Of a DNA stretch of 64,000 bases, positions 25,718-34,054 are shown piece by piece. Every line of letters begins with the position of its first letter. The first letter of the stretch is position 1. The notes below the pieces were generated by a model. The model was not told the origin of the DNA and did not search any database. It saw only the letters and a list, made by a program, of their open reading frames with translations. Both the position numbers and the translations under genes were made by a program. This DNA comes from Tolypothrix sp. NIES-4075 (GTDB lineage Bacteria > Cyanobacteriota > Cyanobacteriia > Cyanobacteriales > Nostocaceae), in assembly GCF_002218085.1 (NCBI RefSeq), contig NZ_BDUC01000001.1, positions 248,001 through 312,000 on the forward strand. Direction: 5' to 3'.

Positions 25718-28700
25718 ATGCTTCTAACTACACCTGCCATGAACGAACAGCGCCTACAAGCTTATTACCAGCTAATCAAAAGCCTGCTAAATTGCACAGA
25801 TGGAGAAGAACCAGAAATTTTAGCAGCAAACCAAGGATTACTTGATGCTGGCTTTGTGCAGAAGGTAGAAGAAGTAGCACAGATGTGTTCTCAACACGGA
25901 GATGAGAAGACAGCGAATTGGTTGCAAAGTTTGGCAATGCAAATAGGGGAATCGTTGAATCTAGATAATAAAGTAGATTTGCAATCTCTCAGTGAGGAGG
26001 AGATGCAGCCATATTACCGATTCTTGATGGAGGTACTACAAGCAACCGCAGACAGTAGGGGTAATTCCCAGGTAGTTTACCCCTTGCTGGCAACGAATAC
26101 AGACAAACTGGACGGAGTGTTAGCAGAAATATTGCGCCGTTGGGGGACAAATAGCCTTGGGGAAGCGACACCAGATCAAGCGGAATATTTAGCACCAGTT
26201 ATTGTCTTATTTGGCAATCTAATTCAGCAATTCTCTTTGGGTAGCAAAGCCAGCAATATGGAAATTGCCATTACTGGCTATGAAGTCGCGTTAACTGTTT
26301 ACACTCCTGAAGCTTTGCCTATTGGTTGGGCAGAAACGCAAAATAATCTCGCAATTGGCTACAGGAATAGAATTAAAGGAGACAGGGCAGATAACATCGA
26401 AATTGCAATTGCGGCTTTTACTGCTGCTTTAAGTGTCAGAACCAGAGAAGCTTTGCCTATTGATTGGGCAGCAACGCAACATAATCTCGCAAATGCCTAC
26501 AACAATAGAATTAAAGGAGACAGGGCAGATAACATCGAAATTGCGATCGCGGCTTTTACTGCTGCTTTAAGTGTCAGAACCAGAGAAGCTTTGCCTATTG
26601 ATTGGGCAATGACGCAAAATAGTCTCGCAGTTGCCTATAGCGATAGAATTAAAGGAGACAGGGCAGATAACATCGAAATTGCGATCGCGGCTTTTACTGC
26701 TGCTTTAAGTGTCAACACCAGAGAAGCTTTGCCTGAAGATTGGGCAATGACGCAAAATAATCTCGCAGTTGCCTATAGCGATAGAATTAAAGGAGACAGG
26801 GCAGATAACATCGAAATTGCGATCGCAGCTTTTACTGCTGCTTTAACTGTTAGAACCAGAGAAGCTTTGCCTATTGATTGGGCAACAACGCAAAATAGTC
26901 TCGCAGTTGCCTACAAAGATAGAATTAAAGGAGACAGGGCAGATAACATCGAAATTGCGATCGCGGCTTTTACTACTGCTTTAAGTGTCAACACCAGAGA
27001 AGCTTTGCCTATTGATTGGGCAATGACGCAAAATAATCTCGCAGTTGCCTATAGCGATAGAATTAAAGGAGACAGGGCAGATAACATCGAAATTGCGATC
27101 AAGGCTTATACTGCTGCTTTAAGTGTCAACACCAGAGAAGCTTTGCCTCAATCTTGGGCAACAACGCAAAATAATCTCGGAGTTGCCTACAGCAATAGAA
27201 TTAAAGGAGACAGGGCAGATAACATCGAAAAAGCGATCGCATCTTTTACTGCGGCTTTAACTGTCAGAACTAAAGAAGTTTTGCCTGAAAACCATGCAGA
27301 AACTTTGTTTGGACTGGGAAAAACTTACCAAGACGCAAACAAGTTCGACTTAGCATACAATACTTTTGAGTCTGCCATTGCCACTATAGAATCTTTACGG
27401 GAAGAAATAGTATCTGGAGAAGAAAGCAAACGCAAACAAGCGGAATACTTTAACCAAGTTTATAGCCGCATAGTAGAAGTTTGCTGCCAATTAAATAAGA
27501 TTACCGAAGCGATTGAATATGTTGAACGTAGTAAAACCCGCAATTTAGTTGAACAAATTCTTGAACGTGACTCTAAAACCATTTTCCCTCCAGAAATATT
27601 CACTCAATTAGAAAAATACAGGGATGAAATAGCCGTAGGACAATATCAAATCCAAAATGGCAAAGCAGAAAATCCAAATGTCCTTGCCCAACATCTACAA
27701 CAGTTGCGAAATCAGTGTAATGAATTGCAAAACCAATACTTACCTGTTGGTTATAGTTTCAAATTTGACTCCTTCCAAAGTTCTTTGGATGAGCATACAG
27801 CCATTATCGAGTGGTATATTCTCAACGATAAAATTCTGGCGTTTATTGTCACAAAACAAGGAGATGTAACTGTTTGCCAATCCCAACCAGAAGACCGAGA
27901 AGCTTTGAGGAATTGGGCAATTCAATATTTGCGGAACTACTACAATCAAAAAGACCAATGGAGAAATAACTTAGGGCAAGCACTCAAAGAATTAGCTTCG
28001 ATTCTGCACATTAATGAAATATTAACCCAGATACCAAAGCACTGCGATAAACTCATCCTAATTCCCCATCAATTCCTGCATTTATTCCCCCTTCATGCAC
28101 TCCCAATAAATCAAAATTCTGAAAATTCGCCTTGTCTTCTGGATTTATTCCCTCGTGGTGTGGGTTATGCACCCAGTTGTCAACTACTGCAACAGGTACA
28201 ACAGCGCAAACGTCCAGATTTTCAATCTCTATTTGCGATTCAAAATCCCACAAAAGACTTGATTTATACTAATTTAGAAGTACAAGTTATTCAAAGCTAC
28301 TTTAATACTTCCAACGTTCTGAAAAAAACAGCAGCAACACTCACAGCTATTAATAATACTGACTTAAACACTTACCACTGCACCCACTTTAGCTGTCACG
28401 GATATTTTAACTTAACAAACCCCAGTAATTCAGCCTTAATTTTGGCAGATGCACCCGTCGCAGACACCCCAACAAAACCCGACTCCGAACGTTATCTGAA
28501 TTTACGAGCAGGGGAAACCCACGATTTAGAAAAATGCCTGACTTTAGATAGAATATTCAGTCTCAAATTAGAAAAATGTCGCCTCGTCACCCTTTCCGCG
28601 TGCGAAACTGGATTGATTGATTTTGACAATGCCAGCGATGAATATATTGGTTTACCTAGCGGTTTTCTGTTAGCTGGTAGTCAAGCTGTAGTTAGTAGTT

Positions 28701-29002
28701 TGTGGACTGTCAGCGATTTATCTACAGCATTTTTGATGATGAAATTTTATGAAAACTTGCAAACAATAAATACTGTCTCCATAGCACTCAATCAAGCACA
28801 GCAATGGTTACGAAATTTAACAACAGAAGAATTTGAAGCACTGTTAGTTAAATATCATCCACAAATAGAAGAAATTTTTGCTCAACTTGAAGAAGATGAC
28901 CAAATACTTGCTGAGGAATATTTATTACAAACTAGGCATCGTAAGCCATATCCTTTTAAAAATCCTTTCTATTGGGCAGCTTTCACCGCCACAGGAGTTT
29001 AA
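25718..29002 (+). CDS. TPR-repeat CHAT-domain protease
   Basis: 1094 residues. N-terminal helical domain (1-170), then eight near-identical 46-residue TPR-type repeats (about 190-540, IKGDRADNIEIAIAAFTAAL... with LPIDWAMTQNNLAVAYS), a further helical linker, and a C-terminal CHAT (caspase-like) domain. The catalytic pair is visible: His894 in HFSCHGYF and Cys962 in LSACETGL, followed by LPSGFLLAGSQAVVSSLWTVSD. CHAT proteases act in bacterial programmed cell death and in phage defence, for example with type III-E CRISPR and gasdermins. There is no CRISPR or gasdermin gene near, but a small conserved gene overlaps its 3' end tail to tail. The 138-bp DNA repeats are almost identical, a sign of recent expansion. 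Confidence 0.9.
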   Translation: MLLTTPAMNEQRLQAYYQLIKSLLNCTDGEEPEILAANQGLLDAGFVQKVEEVAQMCSQHGDEKTANWLQSLAMQIGESLNLDNKVDLQSLSEEEMQPYYRFLMEVLQATADSRGNSQVVYPLLATNTDKLDGVLAEILRRWGTNSLGEATPDQAEYLAPVIVLFGNLIQQFSLGSKASNMEIAITGYEVALTVYTPEALPIGWAETQNNLAIGYRNRIKGDRADNIEIAIAAFTAALSVRTREALPIDWAATQHNLANAYNNRIKGDRADNIEIAIAAFTAALSVRTREALPIDWAMTQNSLAVAYSDRIKGDRADNIEIAIAAFTAALSVNTREALPEDWAMTQNNLAVAYSDRIKGDRADNIEIAIAAFTAALTVRTREALPIDWATTQNSLAVAYKDRIKGDRADNIEIAIAAFTTALSVNTREALPIDWAMTQNNLAVAYSDRIKGDRADNIEIAIKAYTAALSVNTREALPQSWATTQNNLGVAYSNRIKGDRADNIEKAIASFTAALTVRTKEVLPENHAETLFGLGKTYQDANKFDLAYNTFESAIATIESLREEIVSGEESKRKQAEYFNQVYSRIVEVCCQLNKITEAIEYVERSKTRNLVEQILERDSKTIFPPEIFTQLEKYRDEIAVGQYQIQNGKAENPNVLAQHLQQLRNQCNELQNQYLPVGYSFKFDSFQSSLDEHTAIIEWYILNDKILAFIVTKQGDVTVCQSQPEDREALRNWAIQYLRNYYNQKDQWRNNLGQALKELASILHINEILTQIPKHCDKLILIPHQFLHLFPLHALPINQNSENSPCLLDLFPRGVGYAPSCQLLQQVQQRKRPDFQSLFAIQNPTKDLIYTNLEVQVIQSYFNTSNVLKKTAATLTAINNTDLNTYHCTHFSCHGYFNLTNPSNSALILADAPVADTPTKPDSERYLNLRAGETHDLEKCLTLDRIFSLKLEKCRLVTLSACETGLIDFDNASDEYIGLPSGFLLAGSQAVVSSLWTVSDLSTAFLMMKFYENLQTINTVSIALNQAQQWLRNLTTEEFEALLVKYHPQIEEIFAQLEEDDQILAEEYLLQTRHRKPYPFKNPFYWAAFTATGV

Positions 29003-29373
29003 GATTCAGAATCGGGAACCTGGCAAAATTTTTTCACCCCAATTTTAAACACATAAATAGCAACTACACTTGCCAATCCTGGAGGAATAGCAGCACTCAT
29101 TGCCAAGGGTTCTATAACAAGAGGTATTATCCCTGCTGCCAATTCGTCTCTAAACTCTTGTTGGCAGATTATGTTGCGGGATTTTTCTAACAACTCGTCC
29201 AAAATATTTGATTTTCTGGATGGTTCATAACCAGCCCTTATTGCCAATATTTTAGCTGCTGTCTCTAAATTTCCATTACGCTGCTCAATCAGATCAAGAA
29301 CAGCACGGACATCTGGATTATCCTCGAATTGGCTGCGAAACTGACTAATTTCTTCTGGTGTAACGGTAATCAT
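28999..29373 (-). CDS. Small CHAT-associated protein with C-terminal hydrophobic region
   Basis: 124 residues. Soluble N-terminal half (MITVTPEEISQFRSQFEDN, then LDLIEQRNGNLETAAKILAIRAGYEP, helical), a conserved-looking middle (SRNIICQQEFRDELAAGIIP) and a hydrophobic C-terminal third (MSAAIPPGLASVVAIYVFKIGVKKFC) that could insert in a membrane or pack as a helical hairpin. The last 4 bp overlap the 3' end of the TPR-CHAT gene on the other strand. From memory, proteins with this ICQ-EFR and KKGV-FC pattern recur next to CHAT or other effector genes in cyanobacteria, but I cannot verify it here. Possible regulator, target or effector of the CHAT protease. Confidence 0.65.
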   Translation of the reverse strand: MITVTPEEISQFRSQFEDNPDVRAVLDLIEQRNGNLETAAKILAIRAGYEPSRKSNILDELLEKSRNIICQQEFRDELAAGIIPLVIEPLAMSAAIPPGLASVVAIYVFKIGVKKFCQVPDSES

Positions 29374-29722
29374 TTAATAGTTTTAACCAGTAAATATACG
29401 AAATATTCACCAATTATACATTTAATGTCTAATCTAGAGATGTGGCGATGTCTACGACGGGCACTCTGTGCGATCGCACGACATCAACAGTAGGAATAAT
29501 TCTGCTGTGCGATCGCACAAATTTTTTAGACAACCAGATAAATTCAGAGACTTGGTTAATTTCACACATTTTTCTGTTGTGATTTAGCCTTTCTGAGGAT
29601 GCGATCCTGCCTTTACAATTAACTTTTGTCACATTGCGGTAGGTCTTGGTGAGGGGAGCATAATTGACTAAAGTAAAAGTATTAGTCTTGGAGATACAGA
29701 TAACCTTAGCAAAAGCGATCGC
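29374..29722. other. Spacer with short dispersed repeats
   Basis: 349 bp between the CHAT-partner gene (promoter side) and the broken relE. It contains GCGATGTCTACGACGGGCAC near 29445, which resembles the 27-bp insert found inside relE, and two copies of TGTGCGATCGCACA/GA (29468 and 29509), HIP1 with flanking symmetry. No gene seen. Confidence 0.5.
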
Positions 29723-30056
29723 TTATTCCTCTAACAATTTCTCTATCTGTGCGTAAATATCTTCTTTGTCACCTTGTTTTCGTAGTCCTACTCCAACTAC
29801 CAAAACCACCACTTTGTCAAGCTCTACTTTATAAATAATTCTGTAGCGTTGACCGACAGCCCGTAGACTGCGATATCCTTTAAGCTTGTCAACTAAAGGT
29901 TTTCCTTGTTTTTCTGGGTCTGTTTTCAGCTTGTCGATGCGTAGACGCAAAGCGGCTTGTCGTCAGACATCGCTCAATGATTTTTGTTGACGCTTATCCT
30001 TGACATCCGCGCTTCTTCTCCAATGCTAACGGTGTCAGTTCAATTGCATACTCTAT
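29723..30056 (-). pseudogene. relE: RelE/ParE-type toxin, interrupted
   Basis: The C-terminal two thirds are intact: RIDKLKTDPEKQGKPLVDKL, GYRSLRAVGQRYRIIYKV, and VVLVVGVGLRKQGDKEDIYAQIEKLL, a normal RelE-type mRNA interferase. Upstream the expected N-terminus is present but broken: IEYAIELTPLALE is followed by a +1 frameshift, then DVKDKRQQKSLSD, then a 27-bp insert containing TGA. The ATG itself appears to be ATA. The last 75 codons can be read from an internal start, but would lack the first strands of the fold. It stands 16 bp downstream of a YefM-type antitoxin gene, so this was a type II module that is now inactive. Confidence 0.7.
29942..29968. repeat. 27-bp small dispersed repeat inserted in relE
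   Basis: Removing these 27 bp restores GAGCGATCGCATCGAC, that is S-D-R-I-D in frame and an intact HIP1-like GCGATCGC. The inserted sequence (minus strand GTCTGACGACAAGCCGCTTT, then GCGTCTA) carries an in-frame TGA. It resembles the very small mobile repeats reported in Nostoc-type genomes. Confidence 0.6.
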
Positions 30057-30072
30057 GTTAGGTTGCGGTGTA

Positions 30073-30336
30073 TCAAATTCCAAGCTTGGCTTTTGCTTCC
30101 TCCCAACTGATAATTTCTCCTCGTTCTGCTTGGGTTATACTTTCTTGTAGCTGATTGGCAAAATTGCGATCGCTAAGAATAGAAAGAGTTTCTAATAAAG
30201 ATTCATATTGCTCGAAGCTAAGTGCTGCCATAACTGGCTTACCATGCTTGATGATGATTACTGGCTCATCGTTCAACTCATCCGGTAAATCTAGCAGTTG
30301 TCTTCTAGCTTCCGTAATGGTTAGATACTTAGACAT
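30073..30336 (-). CDS. Phd/YefM-family antitoxin
   Basis: 87 residues, starts MSKYLTITEARRQLLDLPDEL and has the family core EPVIIIKHGKPVMAALSFEQYESLLETLSIL, followed by the toxin-binding tail (QESITQAERGEIISWEEAKAKLGI). It would repress its own operon and neutralise the RelE-type toxin just downstream. As that toxin is broken, this is an orphan antitoxin, possibly kept for cross-neutralisation or not yet lost. Start and length are normal. Confidence 0.88.
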   Translation of the reverse strand: MSKYLTITEARRQLLDLPDELNDEPVIIIKHGKPVMAALSFEQYESLLETLSILSDRNFANQLQESITQAERGEIISWEEAKAKLGI

Positions 30337-30452
30337 AGAATAAGTGTACAGAAGTGTACATTTATCATAGGATTAATGCGATCGCTCTTCTCTTTATTAC
30401 GCTAAAGTTGCCTTAAAAGCGTACATCTAGGTTGAGTGCGGAGGAAAAAATC

Positions 30453-31463
30453 GTGAAAGCAGTCTTAATGACAGCACCTGGTAATCCCGAAGTTCTGCAA
30501 ATGCAGTCTATAGCAAAACCTGCCATCCCTCCAAAAGAAACGGAACTTCTGGTACGCTTGGTAGCAGCTGGGGTTAACCCGATTGATACGAAACTTCGTA
30601 AACGTGGCACTTTTTACCCAGATAATATGCCTGCCATTTTAGGATGTGATGGTGCAGGTGTGGTTGAAGCTGTTGGTGCTGCCGTACAGCGTTTTCGCGT
30701 AGGCGATGAGGTATATTTTTGCAATGGCGGTTTGGGCGCACATCAAGGCAATTATGCAGAATATACCCTTGTCGATGAGCGATTTGTTGCCCGTAAACCT
30801 GCTTCGCTATCCTTTGTAGAAGCTGCTGCTGCACCTTTGGTGTTAATTACCGCTTGGGAAGCGTTGTATGAACGAGGACGACTGCAACCTGGGGAAAAAG
30901 TTTTGATTCATGCGGGTGCCGGTGGTGTTGGACATGTAGCAATTCAACTAGCGAAACTTAAAGGGGCTGATGTCTGCACAACTGTGAGTTCTCAGGAAAA
31001 AGCTGATTTTGTGAAACAACTAGGTGCTGACGAAGTAATTTTTTATAAACAAACCGACTTTGTACAAGCTGCTTTAAATTGGACAAATGGTGAAGGTGTA
31101 GATTTAGCTTTTGATACCGTGGGAGGAGAAACTTTTCACAAAACTTTTCCCGCAGTGCGGGTATATGGCGATATTGTGACGATTTTGGAACCTGATGCGA
31201 ATACTATTTGGAAAGCTGCCCGACAGCGTAATCTCCGCATTGGTTTTGAATTAATGTTGACACCAATGTTGCAAGGCATAGTGGAAGCACAAAAGCATCA
31301 TGCAGAAATTTTAGAACAATGTTCCACTTGGATTGATGAGGGCAAGTTAAAAATTTGTGTTAGTCAAACTTTTCCTCTAGAAAAAGCGGATCTAGCTCAT
31401 CAATTATTAGAAAGTGGGTCTGTGACAGGTAAAATTGTTCTGTTGATTAGTGATGAATCATAG
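30453..31463 (+). CDS. Quinone oxidoreductase-like / zinc-type alcohol dehydrogenase superfamily protein
   Basis: 336 residues from GTG at 30453 (MKAVLMTAPGNPEVLQM), selected because CGGAGGA stands 7 nt upstream; a TTG at 30432 also is in frame. GroES-like N-domain with AAGVNPIDTKLRKRG and PAILGCDGAGVVEAVG, then the NADPH-binding motif HAGAGGVGHVAIQLAKLKGA. The cysteine/histidine ligands of zinc alcohol dehydrogenases are absent in the usual places, so it is more likely a zinc-independent quinone or enone reductase of the MDR superfamily. It stands alone. Substrate unknown. Confidence 0.85.
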   Translation: MKAVLMTAPGNPEVLQMQSIAKPAIPPKETELLVRLVAAGVNPIDTKLRKRGTFYPDNMPAILGCDGAGVVEAVGAAVQRFRVGDEVYFCNGGLGAHQGNYAEYTLVDERFVARKPASLSFVEAAAAPLVLITAWEALYERGRLQPGEKVLIHAGAGGVGHVAIQLAKLKGADVCTTVSSQEKADFVKQLGADEVIFYKQTDFVQAALNWTNGEGVDLAFDTVGGETFHKTFPAVRVYGDIVTILEPDANTIWKAARQRNLRIGFELMLTPMLQGIVEAQKHHAEILEQCSTWIDEGKLKICVSQTFPLEKADLAHQLLESGSVTGKIVLLISDES

Positions 31464-32020
31464 AACAATATTGTACAGAGGGTCACTATCAAATTTCAGA
31501 GGCAACAGGGAACAGGGAATAGGGAACAGGAAAAACCCATGTTTAAAAACATGAGATTGAAATAATGATGCTGTTTTTTTTCGTGCTACGCATCTCAAAA
31601 AACATCTTTTTTTTGACTGAGCTTTAAACTCAGCAACTTTTGTTTCTTATCTGTTTCCTGTTCCCTCTTCCCTCTTCGCTTCTTTTTGTAACACTAGCTT
31701 TACCTTGAGAATGATGTAACCATCGAGCATTCGTTTTAAAGTGACAAAACGGATGTTATCTAAAGCAATTGCAAAATAAATATTACAAAATGGGACTATT
31801 TATATTAGAAGCGATCGCCAACTAAATTCTACAGACGTTGCTCAATCTTATGAACGAATTGAACAATATTACTAAGAATTATTTGAAGTTTATTATTATC
31901 AAAAGTTAATAAAAACTATTCTTTACGTTTTTCATTCAGGACTTTGTTTCATGTTACAGGGTCATCATTTATTAAGTTACTTAAGCAAATTTTTTGCCAA
32001 TCCTGTGTTGGCGATCGCCG
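31464..32020. other. 557-bp spacer with decayed sequence
   Basis: Begins with low-complexity GGGAACAGGGAATAGGGAACAGG repeats (31506-31530), contains an inverted pair around 31541-31635 (AAAAACATG..., then TTTCCTGTTCCC), and then AT-rich text without an open frame. It ends at the broken RND gene. No gene identified. Confidence 0.4.
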
Positions 32021-32268
32021 AATGATATTCGTCAGCTTTATGTGCGATCGGCAAATAACCAAATGGTTCGATTGAGTGAGGTAGCAAAACTCACGCCCAC
32101 TACAGGTCCAGCCGTGATCACTCACTACAACGGCTTTCGCGCGATCGATCTCCAAGGCAGAGAAGCACAAGGCTATAGCAGTGGACAAGCGATTCAAGCA
32201 ATGCAGCAAGCGGTGAACGCAGCTGCAATATCAGGTGTTGGCAGTGACTGGATTGGAACTGCCCGCGA

Positions 32269-32378
32269 GGCGTTGCTGATTTCATGTATGAAAATGATTT
32301 TGTTTGATATCGAACCCTTGTAGAGACGCGATATATCGCGTCTCTACATCCAAATTCATACTGCGATTCAGCAACGCC
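32269..32378. mobile_element. 110-bp MITE with 11-bp terminal inverted repeats and 8-bp target duplication
   Basis: Starts GGCGTTGCTGA and ends TCAGCAACGCC, perfect 11-bp inverted ends. It is flanked by the direct repeat GCCCGCGA (32261-32268 and 32379-32386), and one copy of this restores the RND reading frame (TAREEL). The centre holds a palindrome (TAGAGACGCGATATATCGCG with its mirror TCTCTA). It has no coding capacity, so it must have moved with a transposase supplied elsewhere. Confidence 0.85.
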
Positions 32379-32495
32379 GCCCGCGAAGAATTAAGCGCAG
32401 ATAACTTGGGCATTCTAATTTTTGGCTTCGGGATCATTATGGTGTTTCTCACACTTGCCGCTCAGTATGAAAGTTATATCGATCCGGCGATTATC

Positions 32496-32687
32496 AAGAA
32501 AGGCAGAGGGCAGAAGGCAGGAGGCAGAAGGAATACTGTTTTCTGCCCTCTGCCCACGACCAAAGGGAGTAAGGGTTTAAGACCCCCACCACAATCTCTG
32601 ATTTGGTGGCCCCAAGTCAGGAGGGGTCTGAATCCCCTTCTGACTTGTTCCTTCTGCCCTCTGCCCTCTGCCTTCTGCCTTCTCAAT
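32496..32687. repeat. 192-bp low-complexity inverted-repeat block inside the RND relic
   Basis: Begins AAGAAAGGCAGAGGGCAG and ends CTGCCTTCTGCCTTCTC: its arms are inverted copies of a GGCAGAA/GGCAGAG heptamer text. The middle contains GTAAGGGTTTAAGACCCCC and GGGGTCTGAATCCCC hairpins. The length is a multiple of three and it leaves the flanking RND codons in frame. No certain target duplication. Confidence 0.6.
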
Positions 32688-32836
32688 TTGTTGACCGTAC
32701 CGTTAGCGTTGTTGGGTGCGTTGAGTGCGCTGGCTTTGCGCGGTTTGGTGAACGATGTCTACGCGAACGTGGCGTTGGTGATGTTGATTGGGCTTGCCTC
32801 GAAAAACGCCATAAAATATTTAAACTTGATTATCTT

Positions 32837-33166
32837 CTAACCATAAAACAGGAAATGTCGAATTTGCTTAGTTTTGGCTAATCGTGAAGCGATCGCACCG
32901 ATGATTGGTTGCAATGCTAAAAAGCGCAATTGCTTGTTTTGCAAAGAAATAAATTCGTTATTACGAATAACATCGTATCCATCTTGAGGCTGCCAATCGC
33001 TATCGCTGCTGATAGAAAGTAGTGTATCTCGCTCTCCTCGGTCATATTTTTCACTACCTTTAATTGCCTCATCAATAATTTCCTCAGCAAGCACTTTTTG
33101 AGAGATATACCACCCGTGTTCCTCATAAAAAGTAACATCTTCAGCAGTTGGTAAAAGCGTTAGCTG
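32837..33166 (-). pseudogene. Phytanoyl-CoA dioxygenase (PhyH) family, N-terminal fragment
   Basis: Readable from QLTLLPTAEDVTFYEEHGWY through ISQKVLAEEIIDEAIKGSE, DWQPQDGYDVIRNNEFISLQ and NKQLRFLALQPIIGAIASRL, ending HFLFYG-stop. This is the first third of a PhyH-like Fe(II)/2-oxoglutarate dioxygenase; the part with the HxD...H iron ligands is missing, the sequence being cut where the RND relic ends 24 bp away. No in-frame ATG lies before QLTLL, so the 5' end is eroded as well. The two relics meeting head to tail suggest a deletion joint here. A short internal start (MLAEEIID) exists but cannot give an active enzyme. Confidence 0.65.
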
Positions 33167-33179
33167 CTCCTGGTTTAGA

Positions 33180-33274
33180 TGTTGGGCATGGGGAATAGGG
33201 CATGGGGAATGGGGCTTTTCCCCTCTTCAAATCCCCCAATTACCCATTACCAATTACCAATTATCAATTACCAT
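33180..33274. repeat. Low-complexity spacer repeat (GGGGAATGGGG / CCAATTACC type)
   Basis: Runs GGGCATGGGGAATAGGGCAT and CCCATTACCAATTACC. Same degenerate heptamer text as at 44.8 and 57.2 kb. Situated behind ilvH. Confidence 0.6.
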
Positions 33275-33277
33275 TAT

Positions 33278-33796
33278 CTAAACTTTTGCTTCCAAAGACT
33301 TGAGCAATTCGGTATTGACACCTGATTCACGAATTAAAGAAATTTTGCCTGTTCTAGCTATTTCCTTTAAACCAAATTTTTGCAACACTTGCACGATCGC
33401 TACCATTTTACCTGGATCGCCCACAACTTCCAAGGTCAGGGAATCTTCCGCTACATCTACGACTCGCGAGCGAAAAATCTGAGATAATTCGATAATTTCT
33501 CCACGGTTGCTGCTAGTGGCATTTACCTTTAGCAGCATCAATTCTCGCTCTACACAAGGAGTCTCGGTAATGTCTTGCACTTTGAGGACATTCACTAACT
33601 TGTATAATTGCTTGGTGAGTTGCTCGATTACGCGATCGTCACCTGGTACAACCATTGTAATCCGCGAGACTCCTCCCTGCTCGGCAGGACCTACGGCAAG
33701 GCTTTCAATATTAAAACCGCGACGGGCAAATAAACTAGAAATTCGGGAAAGAACTCCCGCTTCATCTTCTACAAGAACAGAAAGAGTGTGTTTCAT
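33278..33796 (-). CDS. ilvH: Acetolactate synthase small (regulatory) subunit
   Basis: Regulatory subunit of acetohydroxyacid synthase, first common step of Val, Leu and Ile synthesis; binds valine for feedback inhibition. 172 residues. The N-terminal ACT domain begins MKHTLSVLVEDEAGVLSRIS and GLFARRGFNIESLAVGP-like segment, then ITMVVPGDDRVIEQLTKQLYKLVNVLKVQD. The C-terminal domain has ERELMLLKVNA and TGKISLIRESGVNTE. It stands alone here; the catalytic subunit gene is not in the window. Length and motifs are normal. Confidence 0.96.
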   Translation of the reverse strand: MKHTLSVLVEDEAGVLSRISSLFARRGFNIESLAVGPAEQGGVSRITMVVPGDDRVIEQLTKQLYKLVNVLKVQDITETPCVERELMLLKVNATSSNRGEIIELSQIFRSRVVDVAEDSLTLEVVGDPGKMVAIVQVLQKFGLKEIARTGKISLIRESGVNTELLKSLEAKV

Positions 33797-34054
33797 CTTC
33801 GCGGCTGTTTTGGCTAGGGCGACATTTTTGTAACGCAGACATCATCTGCTATCTGCATTATACGTAATTACAAAATTTTTAGTCTAACCTTTCATTATAA
33901 ACTAAGAACATGTATTTTTTAGTGTTATTTTTTGGAAGTTGTGCGGAAATCATACCGCAAACTAGATTATTCTCTTTTCATAGGTAGATGTCGATTTTAT
34001 ATGACAGCTTTTATACTAAAATTGTGATGAATTTTTAATAGGAGAAAAGCGTTT

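Larger units (their letters stand above)
32021..32813 (+). pseudogene. RND efflux pump (HAE1/AcrB-like) fragment interrupted by two insertions
   Basis: Three pieces of one RND permease in correct order: NDIRQLYVRSANNQMVRLSE... to GVGSDWIGTARE (32021-32268); EELSADNLGILIFGFGIIMVFLTLAAQYESYIDPAII (32379-32495); LLTVPLALLGALSALALRGLVNDVYANVALVMLIGLASKNAI (32688-32813). The first gap is a 110-bp MITE, the second a 192-bp low-complexity block. About 700 residues upstream and the C-terminal part are missing, so this is the central slice of a pump gene of more than 1000 codons. It is dead. No periplasmic adaptor gene is near. Confidence 0.88.

Noticed and set aside
25718..29373. TPR-CHAT as the protease of a type III-E CRISPR (Craspase) system
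   Set aside because: No gRAMP effector, Csx30 or array nearby; the only possible partner is the convergent small gene.
32304..32840. 178-residue protein as an intact gene
   Set aside because: It is the RND relic read through a MITE end and a low-complexity insert.
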